Assembly (NCBI GenBank): GCA_934154805.1
Contig: CAKPGM010000008.1
Span: forward strand, 1-64,000
Length of the DNA stretch: 64,000 bases
Direction: 5' to 3'
Source: an uncultured Clostridia bacterium
Lineage (GTDB): Bacteria > Bacillota > Clostridia > TANB77 > CAG-508
Position 1 is the stretch's first letter; each line of letters starts with the position of its first letter. Shown here piece by piece: positions 36,275-44,800 of the stretch. The position numbers were made by a program, and so were the translations under genes. Below the pieces are notes generated by a model. It did not search any database and was not told the DNA's origin. It saw only the letters and a program-made list of their open reading frames with translations.

Positions 36275-36862
36275 ATGGATAAGAAAGATAAAGAAAATAG
36301 ACTATTAGCTACTGCATTCGATTTATTTACTAAGAAAGGTGTCAACAATACTTCTATACAAGACATTGCAGATTCAGCAGGAGTTGGAAAAGGTACTTTT
36401 TACTTGTACTTTAAAGATAAATATGATATCAGAGATAAAGTAATAGCTAACTGTTCTAGCAAACTTTTTTCCGATGCGTTAGTTGCTTTAGAAAATAGCT
36501 ATATTCAAAATTTCGAAGATCAAATTATATATATAATAAATTATATATTAGATGAACTAAATAAGAATAAAATACTACTTAAACTTATATCAAAGAATTT
36601 GTCATTTGGTTTATTTAATAGTGCTATTTCTAAACTTCCAGATATCGAAAACAACGAAGGAACTTTGTATGAAAAATTCATAGATACAGTAAATAAGAAT
36701 AACATTAATTTAAAAAACCCCAAAGTTACTTTATTTACAATAATAGAGCTTGTAAGTTCAACAGGTTTTAGTTCTATTTTATATTCTGAACCTCTTACAC
36801 TAGAAGAATATAAACCTTATCTATACTCTATTATAAGAAATATTCTAAGAGAACAAATTTAA
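36275..36862 (+). CDS. TetR-family transcriptional regulator
   Basis: 195 residues. Residues about 8-55 form the TetR HTH: RLLATAFDLFTKKGVNNTS then IQDIADSAGVGKGTFYLYFKDK. The C-terminal ~140 residues are an all-helical ligand domain. Divergent from the MMPL exporter operon; three identical-format operators lie between them, so it most likely represses that operon and itself until a ligand binds. SD AGAGGTAAT. Confidence 0.93.
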   Translation: MDKKDKENRLLATAFDLFTKKGVNNTSIQDIADSAGVGKGTFYLYFKDKYDIRDKVIANCSSKLFSDALVALENSYIQNFEDQIIYIINYILDELNKNKILLKLISKNLSFGLFNSAISKLPDIENNEGTLYEKFIDTVNKNNINLKNPKVTLFTIIELVSSTGFSSILYSEPLTLEEYKPYLYSIIRNILREQI

Positions 36863-36896
36863 AAGGAGCAAAGCTTTAAGCCTTGCCCCTTATTTT
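36861..36896. terminator. Bidirectional terminator between tetR and valS
   Basis: Stem AAGGAGCAAAGCTT / AAGCCTTGCCCCTT with two wobble or mismatch positions, flanked by A4 and T5. It serves both convergent genes. Confidence 0.82.
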
Positions 36897-39553
36897 TATA
36901 ATTGCGTTAATCTTGATTTTGTATCTTCAAGCATATCTTTATATTTTTGCAATTTTTCTTTTTCTTCTTCTACCTTCTCTGTTGGTGCTTTATTTACAAA
37001 GCCTGGATTTGAAAGCATCTTTGTTCCTCTTTCTACCTCTGCCTGTAGTTTTGTTATTTCTTGTTCTAATTTTGCTCTTTCTTCTTCAATATTTATTAAT
37101 TCCTCGAAAGGTATATATACAGAAATCCCGTTTGCGATAGCAGATATCGCTCTCTTTGGAAGATTGTTCTCATCTTTTTCAATTTTTATATTGTCTGCAA
37201 ATCCTAATTTTTCAATCCAAGATTTAGAAGAACTTAATAATTTTTCAAACTCTGAATCTTCTGTTATAAATATTAATTCTGATTTCTTAGAAGGATGAAT
37301 ATTCATATTTGTTCTTATATTTCTTATTTGAACAATTAATTTTTTGATTTCTTCTATATGTTCTTCTTCTATTTCAAAATCATATTTTGAATCAGCTGTT
37401 GGCCAAGCAGAAATCATTATACTTTCATCATTATTATATAATTCTTTGTATATTTTTTCTGTTATAAATGGCATTACAGGATGTAACAATTTTAATATAT
37501 CGCACAATACCTTATTTAGAACCTTTTGAGCTACTATTCTTGATTCTTTGCCTGCCTCTTCTTTATTATATAAACGAGTTTTTACAATTTCTATATACCA
37601 ATCGCAAAATTCATTCCAAGTAAAATCATATAATTTTTGAGCATATACTCCCATATCAAAATTATCTAAATTAGATGTTGCTTCTCTTATTAAAGCATTT
37701 AATTTTGATAATATCCATTTATCTTCATATTCAAGCTTTGATAAATCAATATTTGTGCCATCCATATTTTCTGGTTCAATATTCATAAGCACAAATTTAG
37801 CTGCATTCCATAATTTATTAGCAAAGTTTGAACTTGCTTCTAGTTTTTCAGGCATATATCTTATATCATTTCCTGGAGTTATTCCCATTACTAATGATAG
37901 CCTTAAAGCATCTGTTCCATACTTTTCTATTATCTCAATTGGATCAATTCCATTTCCTAAGCTCTTAGACATTTTTCTTCCTTGTGCATCTCTAACAATT
38001 CCATGAATCAATACGTGCTTAAATGGAACTTGACCTGTATGCTCTATTGCTGAGAACATCATTCTTACTACCCAGAAGAATATAATATCATAACCTGTTA
38101 CTAATGTTGCAGTTGGATAAAAATATTTCATATCTTCTGTGTCGTCTGGCCAGCCAAGTGTCGAAAATGGCCATAGTGCTGAGCTAAACCAAGTATCTAA
38201 GGTGTCTGGATCTTGTGTTAAATGTGTGCTTCCACATTTTGTACATTTCTCTGGTTTATCCATCGAAACTATTATTTCTCCACAGTCATCACAGTAATAT
38301 GCTGGTATTCTATGTCCCCACCATAATTGTCTTGAAATACACCAGTCTTTGATATTTTCTAGCCAATGGAAATATGTTTTTTCAAATCTTTGTGGAACAA
38401 ATTCTGTTTCTTTATTTTTTACAGCTTCTATTGCAGGTTTTGCTAAAGGTTCCATCTTTACAAACCATTGTTTTGAAATCATTGGTTCTATCGTATTATG
38501 ACATCTGTAACATTTTCCTACAGCATGAGTATAATCTTCTATCTTTTCTAATGCTCCGATTTCTTGTAATTTCTCTACAATCTTCTTTCTTGCATCATAC
38601 ATATTTAGTCCTTCATATTCTGGAACTAAATCATTCATTATTCCATTTTCATCAAAAACCTGTACAATATCTAGATTATGCTTAATTCCAGCTTCATAAT
38701 CATTTACATCATGTGCCGGTGTTAGTTTAACGCATCCTGTTCCAAATTCAGTTTCTACAAACTCATCTGCAATTACTGGTATTTCTTTATTCATAATTGG
38801 TAAAATAACTGTTTTACCAATTATGTCCTTATATCTTTCATCATTTGGATTAACTGCTACTCCAGTATCTCCAAGCATTGTTTCAGGTCTTGTTGTTGCA
38901 ACTGTTACAAATCTTCCTTCTTCCCCTTTTATTGGGTATTTAATATACCATAGATGAGTTGCCTCTTGTTCGTATTCAACTTCCGCATCTGATATAGAAG
39001 TATTGCAATAAGGGCACCAGTTTATCATTCTTTCGCCTTTGTAGATTAACCCTTTATTGTATAAATTAACAAAAACTGTTTGTACTGCTCTTGTTAACCC
39101 CTCATCCATAGTGAATCTTTCTCTATCCCAGTCACAAGAACTTCCTAATTTTCTTATTTGTTCAGTTATAAATCCACCATATTCTTTTTTCCATTCCCAC
39201 GCTTTCTCTAAAAATCCTTCTCTTCCTAAATCTTCTTTAGAAATTCCTTCTTTTTTTAGAGCTGCTACTATTTTTGCTTCTGTTGCAATAGAAGCGTGAT
39301 CTGAACCAGGAATCCATAAAGCATTGTATCCTGACATTCTTTTATATCTAATTAAAATATCCTGTAGTGTTTCATCTAACGCGTGCCCCATATGCAATCT
39401 TCCAGTTATATTTGGTGGCGGAATAACTATTGTATATGGTTTCTTAGTTCTATCATCACTTGGCTTAAAATATCCTTTCTTTTCCCAATTTTCATAAATC
39501 GAGTCCTCAAATTCTTGTGGATTAAACTTTCCTTCTAATTCGTGTTTACACAT
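36896..39553 (-). CDS. valS: Valyl-tRNA synthetase
   Basis: 885 residues, class I. Signature PPNITGRLHMGHAL (HIGH box) near residue 50, the editing domain, a zinc-binding set of Cys motifs (CPYC, CYRC, CDDC, CTKC), KMSKSLGNG (KMSKS box), the anticodon-binding domain and the C-terminal coiled-coil arm (about 820-885). It charges tRNA-Val with ATP. SD AAGGAGG. Preceded by a T-box leader, so expression should respond to uncharged tRNA-Val. Confidence 0.97.
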   Translation of the reverse strand: MCKHELEGKFNPQEFEDSIYENWEKKGYFKPSDDRTKKPYTIVIPPPNITGRLHMGHALDETLQDILIRYKRMSGYNALWIPGSDHASIATEAKIVAALKKEGISKEDLGREGFLEKAWEWKKEYGGFITEQIRKLGSSCDWDRERFTMDEGLTRAVQTVFVNLYNKGLIYKGERMINWCPYCNTSISDAEVEYEQEATHLWYIKYPIKGEEGRFVTVATTRPETMLGDTGVAVNPNDERYKDIIGKTVILPIMNKEIPVIADEFVETEFGTGCVKLTPAHDVNDYEAGIKHNLDIVQVFDENGIMNDLVPEYEGLNMYDARKKIVEKLQEIGALEKIEDYTHAVGKCYRCHNTIEPMISKQWFVKMEPLAKPAIEAVKNKETEFVPQRFEKTYFHWLENIKDWCISRQLWWGHRIPAYYCDDCGEIIVSMDKPEKCTKCGSTHLTQDPDTLDTWFSSALWPFSTLGWPDDTEDMKYFYPTATLVTGYDIIFFWVVRMMFSAIEHTGQVPFKHVLIHGIVRDAQGRKMSKSLGNGIDPIEIIEKYGTDALRLSLVMGITPGNDIRYMPEKLEASSNFANKLWNAAKFVLMNIEPENMDGTNIDLSKLEYEDKWILSKLNALIREATSNLDNFDMGVYAQKLYDFTWNEFCDWYIEIVKTRLYNKEEAGKESRIVAQKVLNKVLCDILKLLHPVMPFITEKIYKELYNNDESIMISAWPTADSKYDFEIEEEHIEEIKKLIVQIRNIRTNMNIHPSKKSELIFITEDSEFEKLLSSSKSWIEKLGFADNIKIEKDENNLPKRAISAIANGISVYIPFEELINIEEERAKLEQEITKLQAEVERGTKMLSNPGFVNKAPTEKVEEEKEKLQKYKDMLEDTKSRLTQL

Positions 39554-39604
39554 AAGCTTTACCTCCTTAAATTTTTAAAATGCTAGAATTTGTGGTTATT
39601 TAAA

Positions 39605-39856
39605 AAACAAAAAACGCCCTTACATTTGTAAGGGCGAGAATATTCTCACGGTACCACCTTAGTTATATATTAAAAATATATCTCTCTTGAGTTTTGTAAC
39701 GCAAACTAAACGAATATATTTACTATTATTTCAATATATCTGCTCCAAAGCTACCTTCAATTTTCTTTTCTATAAGAAGCTTTCAGCCGGTGACTTCTTT
39801 TCTCTTTTCTAGATAGTTTAAATCTACTCCTCTTTTTCTTAGCATTTATCTTATGT
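39605..39856 (-). ncRNA. T-box riboswitch of valS
   Basis: Read on the minus strand: a stem I region starting AGAAAAAGAGGAGTAG, then the conserved T-box sequence AAGGTGGTACCGTGAG and an intrinsic terminator GCCCTTAC / GTAAGGGC with a T6 tail (about 39609-39634). The T-box can pair instead to form the antiterminator when uncharged tRNA is bound. A GTA triplet (minus strand, 39752-39754, in TTGAAGGTAGC) fits the specifier position for valine, but I did not fold stem I fully. Confidence 0.88.
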
Positions 39857-39860
39857 TAAT

Positions 39861-39890
39861 ATAATATCACATTTTCTATATAAAATGCAA
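39861..39890 (-). promoter_or_regulatory. Promoter of the valS T-box transcript
   Basis: Minus strand TTGCAT (39885-39890), 18-bp spacer, TATTAT (39861-39866), just upstream of stem I. Confidence 0.5.
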
Positions 39891-40025
39891 GTATTTTTAA
39901 AAATTTTTTTCTTTCAAAATCTATTATCGATTTGTTTCGTTAATAGAAAAACAGGCATCACCATAAAATATTTTCAATACCTTTTAGTTAATTTTTTATA
40001 AAATCGTTCGACATTTTTCTTGTTA

Positions 40026-40574
40026 TTATAATGTTGCTGATGTTGGTATATATGTTTCTTCAGGTGGATACACGTATTCATCACTCGGCGTTTTTACTTC
40101 TTTTATACTCTCTATCTCTATAACTGGTATAGCACCATGATAATCTCCTTTTGTTATAGTTCCTTCTATCTCTACCCAACTTCCATCTTTGTATTTATCT
40201 GCTCCATTTAAATGACACAAAAATCCAACTACAACAGCTTGCATGTCACTTGAAACGATCATCTGTCTTCCAAGTACAAATTGTTCATTTGAAAAATCAT
40301 ATAATCTATATACAAATCCTGTAAATTGAATTTTCTTTCCAACATATGTGTCTAAATCACTATGTACGGTTTTTAAAACATTTGTATAGTTTCTAGTTGT
40401 TAAAACATTTATATTTCCTTTAGAAATATTGTTTGATGGATTTGTCGTCTGTTCTTTGCTTCTAAGCATCTTTGCAACTCCAAATATGCACATAATAAAA
40501 ATTAATATAAATAATATTACAAAAATTATCTTAAAAATCATTTTGCTGTTTAACTTAAAATTCTTTACAAACAT
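40026..40574 (-). CDS. Membrane-anchored OB-fold protein similar to the TIGR03943/DUF1980 C-terminal domain
   Basis: 182 residues: a cytoplasmic tail, one membrane segment (about 13-35), and an extracellular OB-fold-like domain. Blocks such as RNYTNVLKTVHSDLDTYVGKK, IQFTGFVYRLYDF and QMIVSSDMQAVVVGFLC (each quoted in part) match the C-terminal domain of the YcgQ-type proteins, which are usually encoded next to a permease. Here it follows a permease-like gene (AI-2E family). Its SD lies inside a terminator hairpin. Function unknown. Confidence 0.7.
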   Translation of the reverse strand: MFVKNFKLNSKMIFKIIFVILFILIFIMCIFGVAKMLRSKEQTTNPSNNISKGNINVLTTRNYTNVLKTVHSDLDTYVGKKIQFTGFVYRLYDFSNEQFVLGRQMIVSSDMQAVVVGFLCHLNGADKYKDGSWVEIEGTITKGDYHGAIPVIEIESIKEVKTPSDEYVYPPEETYIPTSATL

Positions 40575-40578
40575 AGAA

Positions 40579-40622
40579 AAGCCTCCTCATAGAACTTTTA
40601 ATTAATCTTATGAGAAGACTTG
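40579..40622 (-). terminator. Terminator hairpin containing the SD of the next gene
   Basis: Minus strand AAGTCTTCTCAT paired with ATGAGGAGGCTT (two G-U pairs), followed by TTTT. The 3' arm contains GAGGAGG, the SD of the 40026-40574 gene. Confidence 0.65.
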
Positions 40623-40627
40623 CTATT

Positions 40628-41732
40628 TTATGAATAATCTCGTGAAAATATAGATTTTACTACACCTTTATCTAATAAATCACTAAATATACTTTTTAGA
40701 ATAATTAGCATTATTGGTCCAATAAATAGCCCCATTACTCCCATCAACTTAAATCCTGTATACATTGCAATTAATGTAAATATCGGATGAATTCCTATTT
40801 TGTTTCCTACTATCCTTGGTTCTATTAATTGTCTTACAACCGACATAAAAATCCATAATAAAAAAACACTTATTGCAAGTTTCATGTCTCCGTTACATGC
40901 TGAGATAATTGCCCATGGTACCATTACACTGCCAGAGCCAAAGATTGGAAGTGCGTCTACAAAGCCTATTCCTAACGCATATAGCAACGGATATTTTACA
41001 TTTAATCCTGCAATCTTAAAAATATATAGTCCTATTACTGAAATTATAAATGATATTAGAATTAGTAAAGCTTGAGCTTTTAGATACTTACCTAATGCTG
41101 TTATTATTTCTTTTAGATGTTTATATAATTTTTTTACCCATATTTCTGGTAAATGATGTTCCATTTGATCTATTATATAAACTTTGTCCGTGCATATAAA
41201 ATATAATGCTAAAAAAGTTACTACTAAGCATACTCCCATCGTTGGAATTGATGTTATCCATGCTAACACAGCTTTTAAAAAGGAATTGAGCCAAGAGGTA
41301 GCTGTTCCGAAGTAAATCTGTAGCTGATTTTTCTATTGTTGTTATTACATTACTAGGAATATTAAATTTCTTTAAGTTATCATCTTTTAACATATCTTGA
41401 ATAAATTTAGTTGCCTGTGTTACATACGTTCCTAGATTATCTAACAGATTAGATCCTTCCGAAATAATTGTTGCTATTCCCCACGCTATAAGTCCTAATA
41501 AAACTCCTGTTACTAGAACTAAAATAATTATACTACTGACTTTTCTTTTAAACTTACATTTTCTCATTAGAAATCTTATTGCTGGTTCTAGAATAAGTGC
41601 TAATATGAAAGCTATTAAAAATGGTAGATAGAATATTGCTACTTTAAATACTAGATATAAGCCAAATAAGCTAATGATTAATATCACTAGCTTTTTTAGC
41701 ACCTTTGTCCAATAATTCATATCTATTACCAT
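40628..41732 (-). pseudogene. AI-2E/YtvI-family permease, interrupted by a frameshift
   Basis: Two frames together make one AI-2E-type permease (about 8 membrane segments, C-terminal GIHPIFTLIAMYTGFKLMGVMG and IGPIMLIILKS). The N-terminal frame runs from 41732 to around residue 140 (KSATDLL); the tail resumes in the +1 frame reading FGTATSWLNSFLKAVLAW before SIPTMGVC. The break is near 41308-41320, and one surplus base would explain it. Family members include the sporulation protein YtvI and small-molecule exporters. Real pseudogene or assembly indel cannot be separated here. Confidence 0.82.
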
Positions 41733-41792
41733 TATATTCTCCTAAAAACATTTTTATTATTTTATGTCTTTTTGGAAAATTTATACATAAAC

Positions 41793-43166
41793 TTATTCTA
41801 TACTAATATCCCACTTGCTGAATCCATTTATTTTTTCATCTGTTTGAACAAGAGTTGCTTTATTGCTTAAATACACTATTGGCTTTATACCCACCGTAAT
41901 TGCATGCCACTTTGCAGATTGTCCAGAACCAGTCAATGAGGTATCTACTCCTCCATAATCAAAGTATTTCGTATTTTTCGTTCTATGAAATATACCATAT
42001 GCCACAAAATTGCCAATTGAACAGTGTCTTGTTGCTATAAAGTATGGATTATATAACCCGAATAACATTTTATATTCCGTACTAGTACTGCTTATTCCTT
42101 TTTCTTCACCTTCTTCACTTGTAGTAAGCGTTACTGGATTATAGTAGTAATATGTTCCTTCACAAGTCACACTATCTCCAGTAGTCGTCATATTACTCCA
42201 TTCTCCATTTTTATCTAATCGATTAAATGCGTATGTCGTTTCCCACACACAGCCATTAGTACTAGTCCCAGTCCATCTCCAATCTTTTTCCTTTTTTATT
42301 TTGACTTTATTCTTGTATTCAGATATTTCGCCTTCTTTATATTTCTTCCCATCACCTGTTTTCATCGGATCATATCCTGTTATTCTATTAATATCCGCCA
42401 TAGATATTGATCTTGCACTTTCTGCACCTTCTCCATGTCCAAAAATCTCGCAAGCATTATTTAATTCATCTACTCCATACGAATACCCAATTAACCCCTG
42501 TAACGAGAAGTCTTTTTGTTCTACTGTTTGAACGCTCTTTGCTGATGTTAATATTATACTTTCTCCTTTTGAAGTATATCGAATATCTAGTATTCTCCAT
42601 CCTCCAGTTTCAGCATTAGAGCTAAACACCTGGTCTTTTACTCCATTTTTATCCTGGTTTGATGTATATTCTAGCACTGTCGTACCACTTACGGGATCAT
42701 AATTAACATAATCGCCAACTTTTATATTTATATTTCCATCAGTTATTATAGTATTTCCAGATTCATCTTTATCTTTCCATAAGTTTGCCTGTTCTACATT
42801 GTCATCTTTATCTACCCAATATCTTCTTCCAGACTCTTCAACTTTTACTATTAAATTTTCTTCATCTTCCGTTATATCTACTTTCATAGAAGAATTATCT
42901 TCAATATTTTTTTCTAAACTATCTTTTTCTATTTTACTATTTTTGCTTGCAGTTACTGTTTGTAGAACAGCTCTTTCTATTGTTTCTTTTTCATTTGAGA
43001 TTTCTGCCATTTCTTTTGCTTCTTTTGCCTGTTTAATCACTCCTTTGTCACCAGACACTATACCTATACTAATTCCTGCTAGTATTAAAATTATAACAAT
43101 TGTTACTACTAACGCAATTAATGTTATTCCTCTTTTTTTATCTATGTTTTTGATCGTTTCTCTCAT
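41793..43166 (-). CDS. Prepilin-like exported protein
   Basis: 457 residues from the ATG at 43166 (SD AGGAGG); a longer frame adds 29 residues without an SD. The leader reads KKRGITLIALVVTIVIILIL: a type IV prepilin motif with a Gly before the cut, followed by a hydrophobic stretch, but Ala replaces the usual Glu at position +5. A coiled segment (about 45-85) leads into a large extracellular domain with Trp/Tyr-rich motifs (KDWRWTGTSTNGCVWETTY) and a C-terminal KPIVYLSNKATLVQTDEK. I cannot name the C-terminal domain. Related in its leader to the gene at 47041-48340. Confidence 0.75.
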   Translation of the reverse strand: MRETIKNIDKKRGITLIALVVTIVIILILAGISIGIVSGDKGVIKQAKEAKEMAEISNEKETIERAVLQTVTASKNSKIEKDSLEKNIEDNSSMKVDITEDEENLIVKVEESGRRYWVDKDDNVEQANLWKDKDESGNTIITDGNINIKVGDYVNYDPVSGTTVLEYTSNQDKNGVKDQVFSSNAETGGWRILDIRYTSKGESIILTSAKSVQTVEQKDFSLQGLIGYSYGVDELNNACEIFGHGEGAESARSISMADINRITGYDPMKTGDGKKYKEGEISEYKNKVKIKKEKDWRWTGTSTNGCVWETTYAFNRLDKNGEWSNMTTTGDSVTCEGTYYYYNPVTLTTSEEGEEKGISSTSTEYKMLFGLYNPYFIATRHCSIGNFVAYGIFHRTKNTKYFDYGGVDTSLTGSGQSAKWHAITVGIKPIVYLSNKATLVQTDEKINGFSKWDISIE

Positions 43167-43440
43167 AATTTGATTTCCTCCTACTTTAGTATATATAATA
43201 TTGTAAAACATTTTGTTATGAAATGCAATCATATTAAAATTTTTATTAAACATTATATTTAATAAAAATTTAATATCTTGTGTAACTCCTTTGATAGTGG
43301 CATTATAGATATTGATCTTGGTTAATATTTTAAAGCAAAAGAATTACTTTTTTGTTTTAAAATATTGATTTTTCATTGTCATTATGGTAGATTGAACCAA
43401 ATAGAATTTTTTATTAAATATAATGTTTAAGAATAATATA
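43167..43440. repeat. Structured leader of the prepilin-like gene
   Basis: Contains a TTTATTAAA palindrome (43240-43268, 7-nt spacer TATAATG on the minus strand) and an inverted partial copy of it at 43407-43430. Between them is a ~20-bp hairpin (AATATTTTAAAGCAAAAG with CTTTTTTGTTTTAAAATATT in part, about 43324-43368). No frame. Confidence 0.6.
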
Positions 43441-43477
43441 AAAGAGGCGAAAAATATTTAAATTTTCGTCTCTTCCT
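43441..43477 (-). terminator. Terminator after the CBS protein gene
   Basis: Stem AAGAGGCGAAAA / TTTTCGTCTCTT with a 9-nt loop, just past the stop at 43490; minus-strand tail CTTTTATATT. Confidence 0.8.
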
Positions 43478-43489
43478 TTTATTTGTAAA

Positions 43490-43927
43490 CTACTCCGCAT
43501 TGTTTTTATTTGAGCCACATATGCATCCCATTGTATTTCCAAATTGATTATTGTTTATTTGATCGTTTGCTGCTAAATCTCCTATTGTTAATATACCTAC
43601 AACCTTTCCATTGTCAACTACGGGTATTCTTCTTACTTGCTTTTCTGCCATTATTTTTTGTGCTTCTGAAACATCACTATTGCAGTTACAAGAAAATGTA
43701 TTGCAAGTCATTATCTCACTAATTGGAGTTTTACAAGTATCTTTATCACAAGCAACTGCTCTTAATAGTATATCTCTATCTGTTACTATTCCAACTAAAT
43801 TATTGTTACAATCACAAACTGGCGTACATCCAACATGATGTTCACACATCATTTTTGCACAATCCTGAACTGAGGTTTCGGGTTTTACACAATTTACTTT
43901 GTCACACATACAATCTTTAACTTTCAT
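43490..43927 (-). CDS. Cys-rich CBS-domain protein
   Basis: 145 residues from the ATG at 43927 (SD GAAAGGTGG); an in-frame start six codons upstream has no SD. Two CBS motifs: about 7-65 (VGIVTDRDILLRAVA) and about 80-130 (VRRIPVVDNGKVVGILTIGDLA). Fifteen Cys residues are spread over the chain, including CMCDKVNC, DCNNN and a C-terminal GCICGS, unusual for a CBS protein and suggestive of metal or redox sensing. CBS pairs bind adenosyl nucleotides. Monocistronic. Confidence 0.85.
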   Translation of the reverse strand: MKVKDCMCDKVNCVKPETSVQDCAKMMCEHHVGCTPVCDCNNNLVGIVTDRDILLRAVACDKDTCKTPISEIMTCNTFSCNCNSDVSEAQKIMAEKQVRRIPVVDNGKVVGILTIGDLAANDQINNNQFGNTMGCICGSNKNNAE

Positions 43928-44144
43928 AATATATCCACCTTTCAAAAAAATTATAATATTATTATGTTCTTTTGATTTTGTGAATATACAATTTTATTTT
44001 TGCAATTCTGGAAAAATTTTCTTTTTATTTATTATAATAAGCCTAACACATATGTTATATATTTTGTAGAATTCGAATTGAAAATGATTGAGCCTAGGAG
44101 TTCTTAATAAAGTTTTACTTAAAAGAGTTCAGGTGGATTCATTT

Positions 44145-44288
44145 ATGAATCCATACGTGGAAGGGTGGCGTAAAACTCATTTAGAAATCCTTGCGAAATT
44201 GTTTGAACGAGAATTCGGAAAAAGATATAACATATGTGCTAGGCTATTAAAGAATTTACTAAATTACTATTTAATTAAATCATGTTAA
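44145..44288 (+). CDS. Possible small protein of 47 residues
   Basis: ATG at 44145 with AGGTGG 8 nt upstream; the frame is open further upstream to a TTG at 44088 without SD. The peptide MNPYVEGWRKTHLEILAKLF continues as a basic amphipathic helix. The start codon lies in a hairpin (GGATTCA / TGAATCC, 44135-44152) enclosed by AGTTTTAC / GTAAAACT (44111-44118, 44170-44177), so the region might instead be a structured RNA. No homologue recognised. Confidence 0.3.
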   Translation: MNPYVEGWRKTHLEILAKLFEREFGKRYNICARLLKNLLNYYLIKSC

Positions 44289-44294
44289 AATTTT

Positions 44295-44735
44295 CTAAAA
44301 TTGCAAATATGTTTTTTCTCTAGGTTGCATCATATGCGGATACCCAGGCCTTCTATTATTAAGTAATTGATTTAACACTAATATTCTTATTAAATCACGC
44401 AAAAAATCATTCCTTCTTCTTCCTTTATTTAATTCATTTGCAGTAACTCTATTATCAACCTCCGTTGTTGGAGCAACTTGAAGATAAATTTCATCTACTA
44501 TTTGCGAAACTAATTCGTTTGTTGGTCTACTAGTTACTGACTTACATCTAGAAATTACTAATGGATTTACCTTTATATAAATTTCTGGATATAAATCTAT
44601 ATTGTTCATTGTTGGTTCCATTATATTTAAAGAATTAGTTTGCATATTATTTGGTTGAAAGTTATTTCCACAACATAAATCATTATTTTTATAACCTAAT
44701 ACATTTCTCATATATTCTTCAAAGCTATTATACAT
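44295..44735 (-). CDS. Conserved clostridial-type protein of unknown function
   Basis: 146 residues, starting MYNSFEEYMRNVLGYKNND, a beginning I associate with a small uncharacterised family in clostridia. The middle has YPEIYIKVNPLVISRCKSV and the C-terminal third is a basic stretch with RRRNDFLRDLIRILVLNQLL. No signal, no membrane segment. It follows murD; its SD sits inside the murD terminator hairpin. A sporulation link is possible but not shown. Confidence 0.65.
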   Translation of the reverse strand: MYNSFEEYMRNVLGYKNNDLCCGNNFQPNNMQTNSLNIMEPTMNNIDLYPEIYIKVNPLVISRCKSVTSRPTNELVSQIVDEIYLQVAPTTEVDNRVTANELNKGRRRNDFLRDLIRILVLNQLLNNRRPGYPHMMQPREKTYLQF

Positions 44736-44737
44736 AA

Positions 44738-44776
44738 AAAAACCTCCTCACTATTTAATATTATGAGAAGGTTTTT
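44738..44776 (-). terminator. Terminator of murD that also holds the next SD
   Basis: Minus strand AAAAACCTTCTCA paired with TGAGGAGGTTTTT (13 bp, one G-U). The 3' arm contains GAGGAGG, the SD for the 44295-44735 gene, with the ATG two bases after the stem. Confidence 0.8.
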
Positions 44777-44800
44777 ATAATTGTTACTGAATTTTAAAAA

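Noticed and set aside
41793..43166. Second diversity-generating target in the other prepilin-like gene
   Set aside because: Its 3' end has the normal AT-rich composition and no NNY codon bias, and the RGG/PAS skeleton is absent.
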